From: Cytobacillus sp. FSL H8-0458
Lineage (GTDB): Bacteria; Bacillota; Bacilli; Bacillales; Cytobacillaceae
Reading direction: 5' to 3'
Length of the DNA stretch: 64,000 bases
Assembly: GCF_038002165.1 (NCBI RefSeq)
Contig: NZ_JBBOBR010000001.1
Coordinates: forward strand, 3,224,001 to 3,288,000
The position numbers and the translations under genes were made by a program. This document shows positions 23,064-31,057 of this stretch, one piece after another. The notes beneath the pieces were generated by a model, which saw only the letters and a program-made list of their open reading frames with translations, searched no databases and had not been told where the DNA came from. Each line of letters begins with the position of its first letter. Position 1 is the first letter of the stretch.

Positions 23064-24449
23064 TTATGCAGCGTTATCTTCTTTTTTAATATCCTTTAAA
23101 TAATATTTTTCCGAAGTAAAGAACTCGTTTTTCAGCTGTTTAACCTCTTTGCTTAGAAGGAGGACAGCCACGATGTTCGGTATCAAAATCATGGCAAGAG
23201 CCAGATCAAGGAATTGCCAGATCGTTTTCGCCGCTCCCACTGAACCAAGAACAATCGCAGCAATGTAAACGACTTTGATGGCTTTTCCGGCGAAAGAGCC
23301 AAATAGGAACTCTGCCATCTTGGATCCATAAAAGACTACGACAATGATCGTTGAAATGACAAAGAATACGAGTGATACAGCTACAAGAATACCTCCGAAG
23401 GAACCAAAATACTCTGTAAATGCCGCTGCCGTCAGGGCTGAAGGATCCTTCATTGCTCCTTCCCTTGTCCACACACCTGATGAAAGCACCACAAATGCAG
23501 TGGCGGTACACACAATCAGCGTATCCACAACAATACCGACAATCGCCCAAAAGCCCTGGCGTACCGGATGGTCAGTCGTGGCAGCCGCATGAGCAATCGG
23601 AGCGGTTCCAAGTCCTGCCTCATTGGAATATAATCCTCTTGCAAATCCCCAGCGAATGATTTCGCCAATTGCCGCACCGGCAAATCCGCCTATTGCTGAC
23701 ATTGGCTGAAACGCATAAGTGAAGATTAATTCCAACACTTCAGGAAGCTTGCCCAAATTCATGAACAATACCACTAAAGCCGCTCCTACATAGATAAGAG
23801 CCATGAACGGAACGAAGATTTCAGTAACTTTGCCGATTCTCTGAATTCCTCCAAAAACAACCAATGAAACCAGTAAGGCTACAGCGATGCCTGTATAAAG
23901 GCCATCAATCTTAAAAGTCTCGCCAACCGCAGATGCTACGGCATTTCCCTGAACCATGATGCTTGGGATCAGTTCAACCATCAGCGCGAAGGCAAAGATG
24001 ACACCAAGCCACTTCATGTTTAGCCCTTTTGTCATGTAATACATAGGGCCGCCCACATATTCTCCATCTTCATTTTTCTCTCTGTACTTAATGGCCAATA
24101 CACTTTCCGAGAACTTAATGGACATTCCTATCAGCGCAATGACCCACATCCAAAAGACTGCTCCAGGGCCGCCAAACATGATGGCTGCCGGTACACCTAC
24201 AATATTCGCGGCTCCAATGGTGGAAGCCAGTGCTGATGTAAGTGCCTGCAGCGGTGTAACGGTTCCTTTGCCCTTCGGCTTTTTAAAAACACTTCCGAAT
24301 GTCTGCTTAAAAATATATACCGGATAGCGGAACTGGAAGAAACCAAGCAAAAAGGTTAAATACAGCCCTGTTCCGGCTAATAATAGGATGATGGGATATC
24401 CCCACAGCCATCCTGAAATATCTCCTACGACTTCTAATAACTTATCCAA
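23064..24449 (-). CDS. Sodium:alanine symporter family (AgcS) transporter
   Basis: A 461-residue membrane carrier of the alanine/glycine:cation symporter family, with about eleven segments. Family signatures are clear: GKGTVTPLQALTSALASTIG then AANIVGVP near the start and the GFARGLYSNEAGLGTAPIAH block near the middle. It imports alanine, glycine or glutamine with Na+. Its length fits B. subtilis AlsT. Monocistronic, start at the ATG at 24449 with AAGGGGG upstream. Confidence 0.9.
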   Translation of the reverse strand: MDKLLEVVGDISGWLWGYPIILLLAGTGLYLTFLLGFFQFRYPVYIFKQTFGSVFKKPKGKGTVTPLQALTSALASTIGAANIVGVPAAIMFGGPGAVFWMWVIALIGMSIKFSESVLAIKYREKNEDGEYVGGPMYYMTKGLNMKWLGVIFAFALMVELIPSIMVQGNAVASAVGETFKIDGLYTGIAVALLVSLVVFGGIQRIGKVTEIFVPFMALIYVGAALVVLFMNLGKLPEVLELIFTYAFQPMSAIGGFAGAAIGEIIRWGFARGLYSNEAGLGTAPIAHAAATTDHPVRQGFWAIVGIVVDTLIVCTATAFVVLSSGVWTREGAMKDPSALTAAAFTEYFGSFGGILVAVSLVFFVISTIIVVVFYGSKMAEFLFGSFAGKAIKVVYIAAIVLGSVGAAKTIWQFLDLALAMILIPNIVAVLLLSKEVKQLKNEFFTSEKYYLKDIKKEDNAA

Positions 24450-24546
24450 AAAATTTCCCCCTTATTGTTATGCACAGTTGCCCTTGTTACTCCATTCCCT
24501 TTTATTTGCCAGTTAAACACTTAGTTAGCAAAAGAAATATGTGAGG

Positions 24547-24575
24547 TAGACAAATTCTTAAACTTCATGTATAGT
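24547..24575 (+). promoter_or_regulatory. Promoter of the MarR-MFS operon
   Basis: TAGACA (24547-24552), a 17-base spacer, and TATAGT (24570-24575). The -10 lies inside the palindrome at 24571-24590. Confidence 0.65.
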
Positions 24576-24590
24576 TAGCTAGGTAACTAT
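24571..24590 (+). promoter_or_regulatory. Probable MarR operator
   Basis: ATAGTTA and TAACTAT are perfect 7-base arms around GCTAGG, covering the -10 of the operon. A related TTAGTTAGC occurs at 24521-24529. Size and placement are typical for MarR autorepression. Confidence 0.7.
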
Positions 24591-24608
24591 TTTAAGCAGG
24601 TGAGGACA

Positions 24609-25037
24609 ATGGACCCTAATCAAAGTGAATTTTTTCATTCCATAAACCAATTTACACGCCATTTTTCCAAAGTACTTAATGAAAGTCTGGTGCCGCTTGG
24701 GTTATATGCGGCTCAATGGACGATTATTTACCGTCTTAAAACCGGAGGACCAAGCACTCAAAAAGAGATTTCCTCTTATTTGGGAGTTGAAGCTCCGACC
24801 ATGACCAGGACATTGGCCCGTCTTGAAAAGTCGGGCTGGATCGCCAGAACGGCAGGAAAGGACAAACGTGAAAAACTGATTTCACTGACAGATGCAGCGA
24901 TTCTGGAATATGACAATTGGCTTACCGCGGTAAGATCAAGCGAAAGCAATGTCCTGCAGAATATTACGGAAGAAGAAATCAGCACGATGATCAGACTTAT
25001 GGCAAAAATGAGAGAAAATATGGTACCAGGCACCTAG
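24609..25037 (+). CDS. MarR family repressor
   Basis: A 142-residue winged-helix regulator: recognition region STQKEISSYLGVEAPTMTRTLARLE (split here only by function), wing around SGWIARTAGKDKREKLISLT, and helical dimer ends. It lies upstream of, and presumably represses, the adjacent MFS gene, as in the B. subtilis YwoH-YwoG pair. I use the ATG at 24609 after AGGTGAGG; the GTG at 24600 is part of that ribosome site. The last five residues are encoded by the arm of a long inverted repeat. Confidence 0.85.
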   Translation: MDPNQSEFFHSINQFTRHFSKVLNESLVPLGLYAAQWTIIYRLKTGGPSTQKEISSYLGVEAPTMTRTLARLEKSGWIARTAGKDKREKLISLTDAAILEYDNWLTAVRSSESNVLQNITEEEISTMIRLMAKMRENMVPGT

Positions 25038-25072
25038 ACCAGTTCACGAAATTGGTATAGGTACCTGGTACC
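25021..25072 (+). repeat. Long inverted repeat between marR-type gene and MFS gene
   Basis: GGTACCAGG-C-ACCTA and TAGGT-A-CCTGGTACC form 14-base arms with one mismatch around about 20 bases. No U-run follows, so it is not a simple terminator; it may modulate downstream expression or be a small mobile repeat that has replaced the gene's 3' end. Confidence 0.65.
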
Positions 25073-25092
25073 TTCATTGTTAGGAGGACAAC

Positions 25093-26289
25093 ATGAAGAA
25101 ACAGCCATTATGGACGAAGGATTTTTTGAGTATTTCGGTTACGAGTTTTTTCTTGTTTATGGGGTTTTATGTGTTGCTCACAACGCTTCCCCTTTATATT
25201 TTGGATGATTTGAAAGGGGACGAAACACAGGTTGGCCTGATTATTTCGGTCTTTTTGATTGCTGCCGTGATCAGCAGGCCGTTTACAGGGAAATGGATTG
25301 ACGAGGTTGGACGGCGGAAGATTCTGCTGGCTTCCCTGATTGTGTTTGCTGTCTCATCTCTTCTTTATTTTTGGGCTGACACTTTGCCGGCTCTTTTGGC
25401 ATTAAGATTCCTGCACGGTGCAGGCTTTGGTATGGCTACCACAGCGACTGGAGCGATTGTTGCTGATATTGTGCCGAATGAGCGCAGAGGCGAAGGGCTT
25501 GGCTATTACGCCATGTTCATGAATCTGGCTATGGTCATCGGCCCGTTTGCCGGATTGACGATTGTTCAATACGCAAGCTTTACATGGATTTTTGCGTTAT
25601 GCACAGTTTTATCATTTATTGCTATAGTGCTGGGTGCTTTTGTAAAAATACCGCAAACAGCAGAAAGCTCTGTGAAGCATCCCAAATTCACACTTTCAAG
25701 CTTATTCGAAAAGAATGCCGTTCCTGTGGCGATTTCAGCAGGCATCCTTGCTTTCGCGTACTCAGGAATTCTTTCCTTTATTTCGGTTTATGCGAAAGAG
25801 CTGGATTTGCTTGAAGCTGCGAGCTTCTTCTTCGTTGTATATGCGGCGTTCATCATTATGTCCCGCCCATTTACAGGCCGCTGGTTTGATATGTACGGAG
25901 AAAATAAAGTGATCTATCCAGCGATTATTCTGTTTGCGGCAGGATTGTTTTTGCTCAGCCAGGCCAACAGCACCTTTGTGTTTCTGCTGTCAGGTGCAGT
26001 AATCGGACTGGGGTATGGCACGATTGTTCCGAGTCTTCAAACCGTTGCCATCAAGCAGGCCGATCCAGCGAAACGCGGGCTTGCTACCTCAACCTTTTTC
26101 ACCCTCTTTGATACAGGGATCGGTTTAGGATCCTATGTTCTCGGAATACTCGCGGTCAAAACAGGCTTCGCTTCACTGTATTTTATGCTTGCCGGAGTCG
26201 CACTTTTTGGCCTGCTCATATACTACCTGCTTCATGGAAAAAAGACAGAACCAAAAACCATTCATTCAGAAGCAGATCTTCCATTATAA
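25093..26289 (+). CDS. MFS efflux transporter (YwoG-like)
   Basis: 398 residues, 12 segments. The motif between segments 2 and 3 is RPFTGKWIDEVGRRK and its second-half relative is RPFTGRWFDMYGENK, both intact. Resembles B. subtilis YwoG, a predicted drug exporter. Second gene of the MarR operon, ATG at 25093 behind TTAGGAGGACAAC. Substrate unknown. Confidence 0.85.
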   Translation: MKKQPLWTKDFLSISVTSFFLFMGFYVLLTTLPLYILDDLKGDETQVGLIISVFLIAAVISRPFTGKWIDEVGRRKILLASLIVFAVSSLLYFWADTLPALLALRFLHGAGFGMATTATGAIVADIVPNERRGEGLGYYAMFMNLAMVIGPFAGLTIVQYASFTWIFALCTVLSFIAIVLGAFVKIPQTAESSVKHPKFTLSSLFEKNAVPVAISAGILAFAYSGILSFISVYAKELDLLEAASFFFVVYAAFIIMSRPFTGRWFDMYGENKVIYPAIILFAAGLFLLSQANSTFVFLLSGAVIGLGYGTIVPSLQTVAIKQADPAKRGLATSTFFTLFDTGIGLGSYVLGILAVKTGFASLYFMLAGVALFGLLIYYLLHGKKTEPKTIHSEADLPL

Positions 26290-26541
26290 AGTGAAACTTC
26301 AATCAGTGGGGGTTTTCCACCCCACTGATTGTTAGTCGCGTTCTAGTGTCGCTAAGATCTCCGCTAGCGCTTTGATCAATCGACACTACGAACCCGATTG
26401 GTTCAACTAAGCCTCTGCCTGCGCGTCGGCAAGTTTCACTGTATCTCACCAATCGGGCCTTTACGGGCCGTTTGACCCCCGCTTATCCTCCTTTGATTGC
26501 TCCGAGTCTTGAAGCTGGGGTCTTACTGCCCGTTAGACTGC
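26287..26541 (-). repeat. Hairpin-rich repeat B, copy 2
   Basis: Reverse-oriented longer copy of the element at 13596-13740. On the - strand it starts GCAGTCTAACGGGCAGTAAG, contains GGGGTCAAACGGCCCGTAAA, GGCCCGATTGGT and its partner ACCAATCGGG, then CAATCAGTGGGG paired with CCCCCACTGATTG, and ends AAGTTTCACTTTA, the same end as copy 1. It begins at the last bases of the MFS gene. No reading frame covers it. Confidence 0.75.
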
Positions 26542-26666
26542 GATAAAGAGTCCCTTGCGGCTCTTTTTCTTTGTCAATCTTAATTTGTGTATATTTTCTG
26601 AAAGTTATTTGTCTTTTTTGTGAACATTGGCATATAATGTAATTAATATATTTTGGGAGGTTCGTG

Positions 26667-26783
26667 ATGACCATTGTTCATATTTTGAATTTTTCCATTC
26701 CCATCGCCTGTGTATTTCTATTTGGTGTAATGGTCGACCGCATGTGCAAACCGGACGGCACGGAACAGGAAGCAAATAAATAA
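26667..26783 (+). CDS. 38-residue single-span membrane protein
   Basis: An ATG at 26667 behind TTGGGAGGTTCG opens 38 codons: a hydrophobic segment (IPIACVFLFGVMV) between a short N-tail and a polar C-tail with CKPDGTEQ. TTGTCT-N18-TATAAT upstream is a fair sigma-A promoter, and a terminator follows. Family not recognised. Confidence 0.6.
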   Translation: MTIVHILNFSIPIACVFLFGVMVDRMCKPDGTEQEANK

Positions 26784-26795
26784 TCCAGGAAAAGC

Positions 26796-26817
26796 GGCTG
26801 GCTGACAGCCTTTTTTT
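26796..26817 (+). terminator. Terminator of the 38-residue protein gene
   Basis: GGCTG and CAGCC around GCTGA, followed by TTTTTTT. Confidence 0.8.
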
Positions 26818-26828
26818 ATTTCTTATAT

Positions 26829-26856
26829 AAAAAAGAAACCAGCCCCCTAAGGCTGA
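26829..26856 (-). terminator. Terminator of motAB
   Basis: On the - strand, CAGCC and GGCTG pair around TTAGGG and run into TTTCTTTTTT; it overlaps the last codons of motB. Confidence 0.65.
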
Positions 26857-27644
26857 TTCCCCGTTCTTGGCAATATTAAAATCTCTACCCGTCTGTTCTT
26901 CGCTCTGCCTTCTTTCGTATCATTTCCGGCAACCGGCTGGAATTCCCCAAATCCTTTGGCACTGAACCATTTCGGGTCCAGCTGGTCATTCTTCAGGATG
27001 ATTTTCATAAAGTTGACCGCCCGCATGACACTGAGCTCCCAATTGGACTCGAAGTTCGAATTGCGGATCGGGACATTGTCTGTATGGCCGCTGATGATGA
27101 TATTTCTTGGCGGGTCCATGATGAGAAGCCCGGCAATTTCACCAGCCATTTTTAAATCCTGCCCACGGACCTCTGCACTTCCTGAGCCGAACAGGACATT
27201 ATCCCTGATTGAAACGAGCAATCCTTCCGTGGTTAAGGAGGTTTCCAGTTTGTCCGCCAGGTTTTGATTTTCGATAAAGGCATTGACTCTTTGCTGCAGC
27301 TCTGCCAGTTCTTCCTGATCGGCAACCTGCTTCAATTTTTCTTTTTCCAATTCATCCAGCGCTGCCATTTCCTCGAGATCCTTGCTTGGCTCTTCAGACA
27401 CAGCATCCGTGGATTGCATTTGTCCTTCCGGCATTGGACTTGGGAATTCAAAGACGCCCGTTCCCCCTGAAAAGACATCATTGAATGCCTTTGACAGCTT
27501 CTGAAATTTCTGAGCATCCACTGAACTCATGGCGAAGAGGACAATGAACAGGGCGAGAAGCAGTGTCAATAAGTCAGCATACGGCAATAGCCAGGATTCA
27601 TCTACATGTTCTTCATGATGCTGCTTCTTTTTCCGCCTACTCAT
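26847..27644 (-). CDS. motB: Flagellar stator protein MotB
   Basis: 265 residues from the ATG at 27644: basic N-tail, one membrane span with proton-binding Asp24 in PYADLLTLLLALFIV, a linker and plug region, and a C-terminal OmpA-like peptidoglycan-binding domain (about 150-260; SGHTDNVPIRNSNFESNWEL). Forms the ion-driven stator with MotA. Its start overlaps the motA stop by 8 bases. The upstream longer frame to 27707 runs inside motA and is not used. Confidence 0.93.
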   Translation of the reverse strand: MSRRKKKQHHEEHVDESWLLPYADLLTLLLALFIVLFAMSSVDAQKFQKLSKAFNDVFSGGTGVFEFPSPMPEGQMQSTDAVSEEPSKDLEEMAALDELEKEKLKQVADQEELAELQQRVNAFIENQNLADKLETSLTTEGLLVSIRDNVLFGSGSAEVRGQDLKMAGEIAGLLIMDPPRNIIISGHTDNVPIRNSNFESNWELSVMRAVNFMKIILKNDQLDPKWFSAKGFGEFQPVAGNDTKEGRAKNRRVEILILPRTGNQP

Positions 27645-28431
27645 CCTTTGCCACGCTGCTTTCTTCAAGGAACTTGCGGCGTTCTCCTGCAGGAAGATAA
27701 GAAGCAAGCTTTTGCTCGATTACCCGTGGTGCTTCCCCTTCTAAAATAGAAAGAATTCCTTCGATCATCATGCTTTTAATCTTTGCTTCCTGTTTGGACT
27801 TTCTCTTTAGCTTATTGGCAAACGGATGCCAGAACACATAACCTGTAAATATCCCCAGTAAAGTCGCTACGAATGCCGCACTTATGGCATGACCGAGGGT
27901 GGTGGTGTCCTCCATATTTCCTAGTGCTGCAATCAATCCAATAACGGCTCCCAATACTCCAAGGGATGGGGCATACGTGCCGGCCTGGCTGAAAATTTGC
28001 GCTCCAGCCTGGTGCCTTTCTTCCATCGCTTCAATTTCTTCACTTAATACATCCCGAATATAATCGGCACCTTGCCCATCAACAGCCAGAGATAAGCCGC
28101 TTCTTAAAAAAGCATCTTCAATTTCGCTTGTCTTGACTTCCAGGGCAAGCAATCCTTCTTTTCTTGCCAGCTGAGCCCATTCCGAAAACATCTTAATCAT
28201 TTCAGAAGGGTTCATCAGCTTTTCTTCTTTAAATAAAATACCAAAAAGCTTGGGTACACGTTTGATTTCATTCGTTGGAAATGCAATGGCCACAGCTGCT
28301 GCAGTTCCCAGAATAATGATCAGAATTGCGGCAGGATTTATCAGGACAGACGGGGAAACTCCTTTAAAAACCATTCCGACTCCAACTGCTATGATTCCTA
28401 ATATAACTCCTATAATCGTTGTTTTATCCAT
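27637..28431 (-). CDS. motA: Flagellar stator protein MotA
   Basis: 264 residues, four membrane spans, with the cytoplasmic charged loop (LARKEGLLALE) that contacts FliG and the conserved prolines of spans 3 and 4 (GTYAPSLGVLGAVIGLI). The start is the ATG at 28431, giving MDKTTIIGV, which matches the B. subtilis N-terminus; AGAAGGTG lies upstream. Operon with motB under a sigma-D promoter at 28489-28515. Confidence 0.93.
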   Translation of the reverse strand: MDKTTIIGVILGIIAVGVGMVFKGVSPSVLINPAAILIIILGTAAAVAIAFPTNEIKRVPKLFGILFKEEKLMNPSEMIKMFSEWAQLARKEGLLALEVKTSEIEDAFLRSGLSLAVDGQGADYIRDVLSEEIEAMEERHQAGAQIFSQAGTYAPSLGVLGAVIGLIAALGNMEDTTTLGHAISAAFVATLLGIFTGYVFWHPFANKLKRKSKQEAKIKSMMIEGILSILEGEAPRVIEQKLASYLPAGERRKFLEESSVAKDE

Positions 28432-28488
28432 GCATGCATGCCACACCTTCTATGTAGTCTGAAAATCACTAAAAACCTTCTATAAATA

Positions 28489-28515
28489 ATTTCGGATGAT
28501 TTTTACAGTTCTTTA
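28489..28515 (-). promoter_or_regulatory. Sigma-D promoter of motAB
   Basis: On the - strand, TAAA (28512-28515), a 15-base spacer and TCCGAAAT (28489-28496), six of eight matches to the motility sigma factor's GCCGATAT. Confidence 0.7.
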
Positions 28516-28532
28516 GGAAAATTTTCATATAT

Positions 28533-28561
28533 AAAAGGCAGAGGTGCTTCCCCTGCCTTTG
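28533..28561 (-). terminator. Terminator of the Arg/Cys/Gly-rich protein gene
   Basis: AAAGGCAG and CTGCCTTT arms around an 11-base loop. Confidence 0.75.
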
Positions 28562-28572
28562 TTTTCATTATA

Positions 28573-28974
28573 TTAGATCCAGCGGCATCCGCAGAAACCT
28601 CTTCTTCTGCGGTCATCGTCATCACGGCGGCATCTGCAGCCTCTGTTAGATCCGGCTAAGTCCCTGTTATACCATAAGTCACCTGCACCGCGTACATTGT
28701 CACGGCGATGTTTTCGGCGGTCATCTTCTGCTCCGCCAACATTATTCCGGCAACCCCAGCCAAAGCCGCATCCCCAGCCACATCCGCAGCCTCTTCTGCG
28801 TCTGTCTTCAACTCCAGCTACATCGTCATCACGGCGATGCTTTCTGTTGCGGTCTTCAGCTCCACGCACATCATCACGGCGGCGATCATCTTCTTCATTT
28901 ACAATAACTTTTTCTGCTCTGATTTCTACTTCATCTGCATTAATCTCAAATCTTCTTCTCCAATTATTTGACAT
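28573..28974 (-). CDS. Arg/Asp/Cys/Gly-rich repetitive protein, possibly spore coat
   Basis: 133 residues behind an ideal AAAGGAGGT site at the ATG at 28974. After a normal-looking start (1-28) the sequence becomes repeats of D/R-rich blocks (DDRRR, KHRRDD, VRGAED) with a central GCGCGWGCGFGWGC run and a CGCRW end. The charge-patterned, cysteine-rich make-up resembles spore coat or exosporium morphogenetic proteins, but I recognise no family. It is a single gene between motAB and a STAS gene. Confidence 0.7.
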   Translation of the reverse strand: MSNNWRRRFEINADEVEIRAEKVIVNEEDDRRRDDVRGAEDRNRKHRRDDDVAGVEDRRRRGCGCGWGCGFGWGCRNNVGGAEDDRRKHRRDNVRGAGDLWYNRDLAGSNRGCRCRRDDDDRRRRGFCGCRWI

Positions 28975-29074
28975 AAGTCTACCTCCTTTCTCATGGATAC
29001 TATAGAATATGTATCACTGAAGGTTTTCGCATGGACAAATCCCCAATCGGAAAGAAAATGTGCCTGTATATGTA

Positions 29075-29103
29075 AAAAACCCCTGTCCTATTCAGAAGGG
29101 GAG
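29075..29103 (-). terminator. Terminator of the STAS protein gene
   Basis: On the - strand, CCCCT and AGGGG pair around a 12-base loop followed by TTTTTT. Confidence 0.7.
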
Positions 29104-29113
29104 TCTTTTAGAA

Positions 29114-29575
29114 TTAGATTTTTTGAAAGACAAGATTGTTTATTTTCATTAAATGCTTTAAAGCCGCCTGGAAGTTAGCATGTGTTTCAGCATTTAATTC
29201 AATGCCGGATAAAATGATTTCTTTTATAAGCTGCGGGGTCATTCCGACAAAGTAAGGCTTAACTCCCATGAGGTTAATGGAATCAGTCAGGTTGCGGATT
29301 TGCTCCCCAAGCTCTGACAGGCACATCTGCTCTAAGCGGTCGACCGTAATATCGGTAAAATCTATTATAGCAAACTCTGTATCATGGTCTCTAATATGGT
29401 TCAGGATCTTAGCCGTAATTTTTTCGAATCTTTCTGCCATGAGAAGGCCTGTAATGGGCACCAGAATCGTCTGAGGAATGATCGATGGAATAATGGGTGC
29501 TGTCATATCAGCAATGGCTGCCTCATATTCCTTCACTCTTTTTTCAAGGATCTTTATATATTCATCTTTATTCAT
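29114..29575 (-). CDS. Stand-alone RsbR-type STAS protein
   Basis: 153 residues: a short N-terminal helix (1-25), then a STAS domain like the C-terminal half of RsbR proteins (VPITGLLMAERFEKI, FAIIDFTDI, GVKPYFVGMTPQLIKEI). It lacks the globin-like sensor half. RsbR/RsbS proteins build the stressosome that controls sigma-B; the phosphorylation loop here reads IDFTDITVD, keeping a Thr in place. Start at the ATG at 29575 behind TTGAGGAG. It may be a regulator of the stressosome or of another partner. Confidence 0.78.
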   Translation of the reverse strand: MNKDEYIKILEKRVKEYEAAIADMTAPIIPSIIPQTILVPITGLLMAERFEKITAKILNHIRDHDTEFAIIDFTDITVDRLEQMCLSELGEQIRNLTDSINLMGVKPYFVGMTPQLIKEIILSGIELNAETHANFQAALKHLMKINNLVFQKI

Positions 29576-29606
29576 GTGTTCTCCTCAATTCCAATCATCT
29601 AATTCA

Positions 29607-29981
29607 TTAGAATAATTTATTGTTGATTTTTACCTCGTAGTTTTTGAAAAGGGATGAGTTGGTGTTCTGTCTTCTTTTCGACATCATGCTGTTATAGCGG
29701 AGCAGCTTTTCGTTTAATTTCTTCTGCAATGCCTTCTTTTCTTCCTGATCCTCACATTTCTTCATCAGATCTTCAATCGTCATCATTTCCTTTTTTACCT
29801 GGTTTTCTTCATCAGTAAATCCGGCATTCTTCATGATGCGATAGGCCATGCGCAAGTTCTCTGGGACGGAAGACAGATCATCTGGCGGCAGCGGTTTCCC
29901 ATATCCCGGCAGATTATCAAACTCGCCGTCCTTGTAAGCTTTTTTTATGCGATCTTCAGAAAGTATAGAAAAAAAGTCCAC
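29607..29981 (-). CDS. DUF1992 (DnaJC28-type) protein
   Basis: 124 residues with the DUF1992 signature IKKAYKDGEFDNLPGYGKPL at 12-31 and PENLRMAYRIMKNAG at 40-54, then a coiled helical tail. The family is widespread; function unknown despite the DnaJ-related name. Start is a GTG at 29981 behind GGAGGGGGAGC. Confidence 0.85.
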   Translation of the reverse strand: MDFFSILSEDRIKKAYKDGEFDNLPGYGKPLPPDDLSSVPENLRMAYRIMKNAGFTDEENQVKKEMMTIEDLMKKCEDQEEKKALQKKLNEKLLRYNSMMSKRRQNTNSSLFKNYEVKINNKLF

Positions 29982-30081
29982 TCAAGCTCCCCCTCCACTT
30001 CATTTGTACTTATTATATATTTTCGGCGCTGCATATTAAAGTAATTATGTATATAGAAGAGAAAGCTTGCGCCTCCTCCTT

Positions 30082-30669
30082 TTAGATTTTACCTATTAAG
30101 TTTGGATCCTTGTTAATCCCTTGCTGGCCGGGCTGCCAGTTTGCCGGCACACCCTTCCCTGTCTGCTGTGCATATTGAATTCCCTGCATGATTCTGACAT
30201 GTTCATGCAGATTTCTCCCGACTTCTCCAGGGTAAATGAGCTTTGCCGCGATAATGCCATTGGGATCGATAAAAACGGACGCCCTGATGGCCGCTCCTGA
30301 CTTTTCATCCAATACCCTATAAGCTCTGCTTATTTGATGTGTCCGGTCGCTGACCATTGGATAATTCACATTTTTTAATGACGGAGATGTTTCCTTAAAT
30401 ACTTTATGTGCATATACACTGTCCGTACTGATGGACATGACTTCGCAGTTTAAGGCTTTTAAATAAGGGTTCACAGCGGCGACCGCCGCCAATTCTGTCG
30501 GTCAGACAAATGTAAAATCACTCGGATAAAAAAACAGCAGCACCCATTTTCCAATATAGTTCTCCAGATTGATTTTTTTTATTTGGTGATTAATGACAGC
30601 ATCGGCAATAAAAACTGGCGCAAGGTCTCCCCGTCCCGCACAGAACACGGAAGCATTCGGATCAATCAC
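30082..30669 (-). CDS. Candidate selenocysteine peroxiredoxin (in-frame UGA at the peroxidatic site)
   Basis: Read from the GTG at 30669 (ribosome site AAAAGGAGGGGG) the frame codes for 195 residues of an AhpC/TSA-type peroxiredoxin, interrupted only by UGA at 30502-30504, residue 56, exactly the peroxidatic Cys of the motif FTFV-[Cys]-PTEL. Homology is continuous on both sides. Seventeen bases after the UGA is the GGUC loop of a GC-rich hairpin, within the range known for bacterial SECIS elements. The usual resolving Cys is absent: the C-terminal motif reads GVPANWQPG where VCPANW is typical. Other cysteines are Cys10 and one in ALNCEVM. Alternative: a pseudogene with a nonsense mutation. 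Confidence 0.8.
30473..30498 (-). promoter_or_regulatory. SECIS-like hairpin downstream of the UGA codon
   Basis: In the mRNA, GCGGC (30489-30485) and GCCGC (30480-30476) form a 5-bp stem closed by a GGUC loop, with a lower ACA/UGU helix across a one-sided bulge. The UGA-to-loop distance is 17 bases; known bacterial elements need a G in the first loop positions and about 16-37 bases. Confidence 0.65.
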
Positions 30670-30830
30670 GGCTGTCCCCCTCCTTTTCTGTTTCGTCTTT
30701 GCTCTATATACTTATGCGAACAAGAGCAAAATTGAACGGAAAATATTGATTGAACCACCCGTACATACTCCTGATGCCGGAGGGAAAAATAGTGGAAGAA
30801 TGCAAATTCAACTATGAAAGGAGCCTGATT

Positions 30831-31019
30831 ATGTCACGCGGAGTCCATTTTAATCATAAAAAAAAGCATCACCCGGGGGAATTCCCTGAACACACAATGG
30901 TTGAGCGCCATACAACTGAGGCACAGGAAGATGAAGAATTTATTGTGACGCAGGAAGCGTTTAAAAACCGCTTTGAAGAAGATGAAGCCAAGGAACTTGA
31001 GGAAAGAGCCAAAGATTAA
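30831..31019 (+). CDS. 62-residue acidic small protein
   Basis: From the ATG at 30831 behind GAAAGGAGCC: a basic, His-rich start (RGVHFNHKKKHHPGEFPEH) and a Glu-rich helical end (FEEDEAKELEERAKD). No membrane segment. I do not recognise a named family; charge segregation hints at a small binding or spore protein. Lies divergently beside the peroxiredoxin. Confidence 0.65.
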   Translation: MSRGVHFNHKKKHHPGEFPEHTMVERHTTEAQEDEEFIVTQEAFKNRFEEDEAKELEERAKD

Positions 31020-31025
31020 AAAGTC

Positions 31026-31052
31026 AGGGGCCTGAATAACATTCAGACCCCT
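31026..31052. terminator. Terminator between the small acidic gene and hutH
   Basis: AGGGG-CTGAAT and ATTCAG-CCCCT arms with an AAC loop; T-rich on the - strand side (GACTTTTT), so it mainly closes hutH. Confidence 0.7.
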
Positions 31053-31057
31053 CCTTC

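Noticed and set aside
28573..28974. CRISPR-like array because of repeated blocks
   Set aside because: Repeats are irregular, codon-periodic and lie inside a reading frame with a strong ribosome site.
28697..29005. Long + strand frames opposite the Arg-rich gene
   Set aside because: They are Ser/Pro-rich mirror frames of the repetitive - strand gene, without ribosome sites.
30082..30492. A short peroxiredoxin starting at an internal TTG after the UGA
   Set aside because: It would lack the N-terminal half of the thioredoxin fold, including the catalytic residue, and has no ribosome site; the frame upstream of the UGA is homologous and has a good start.
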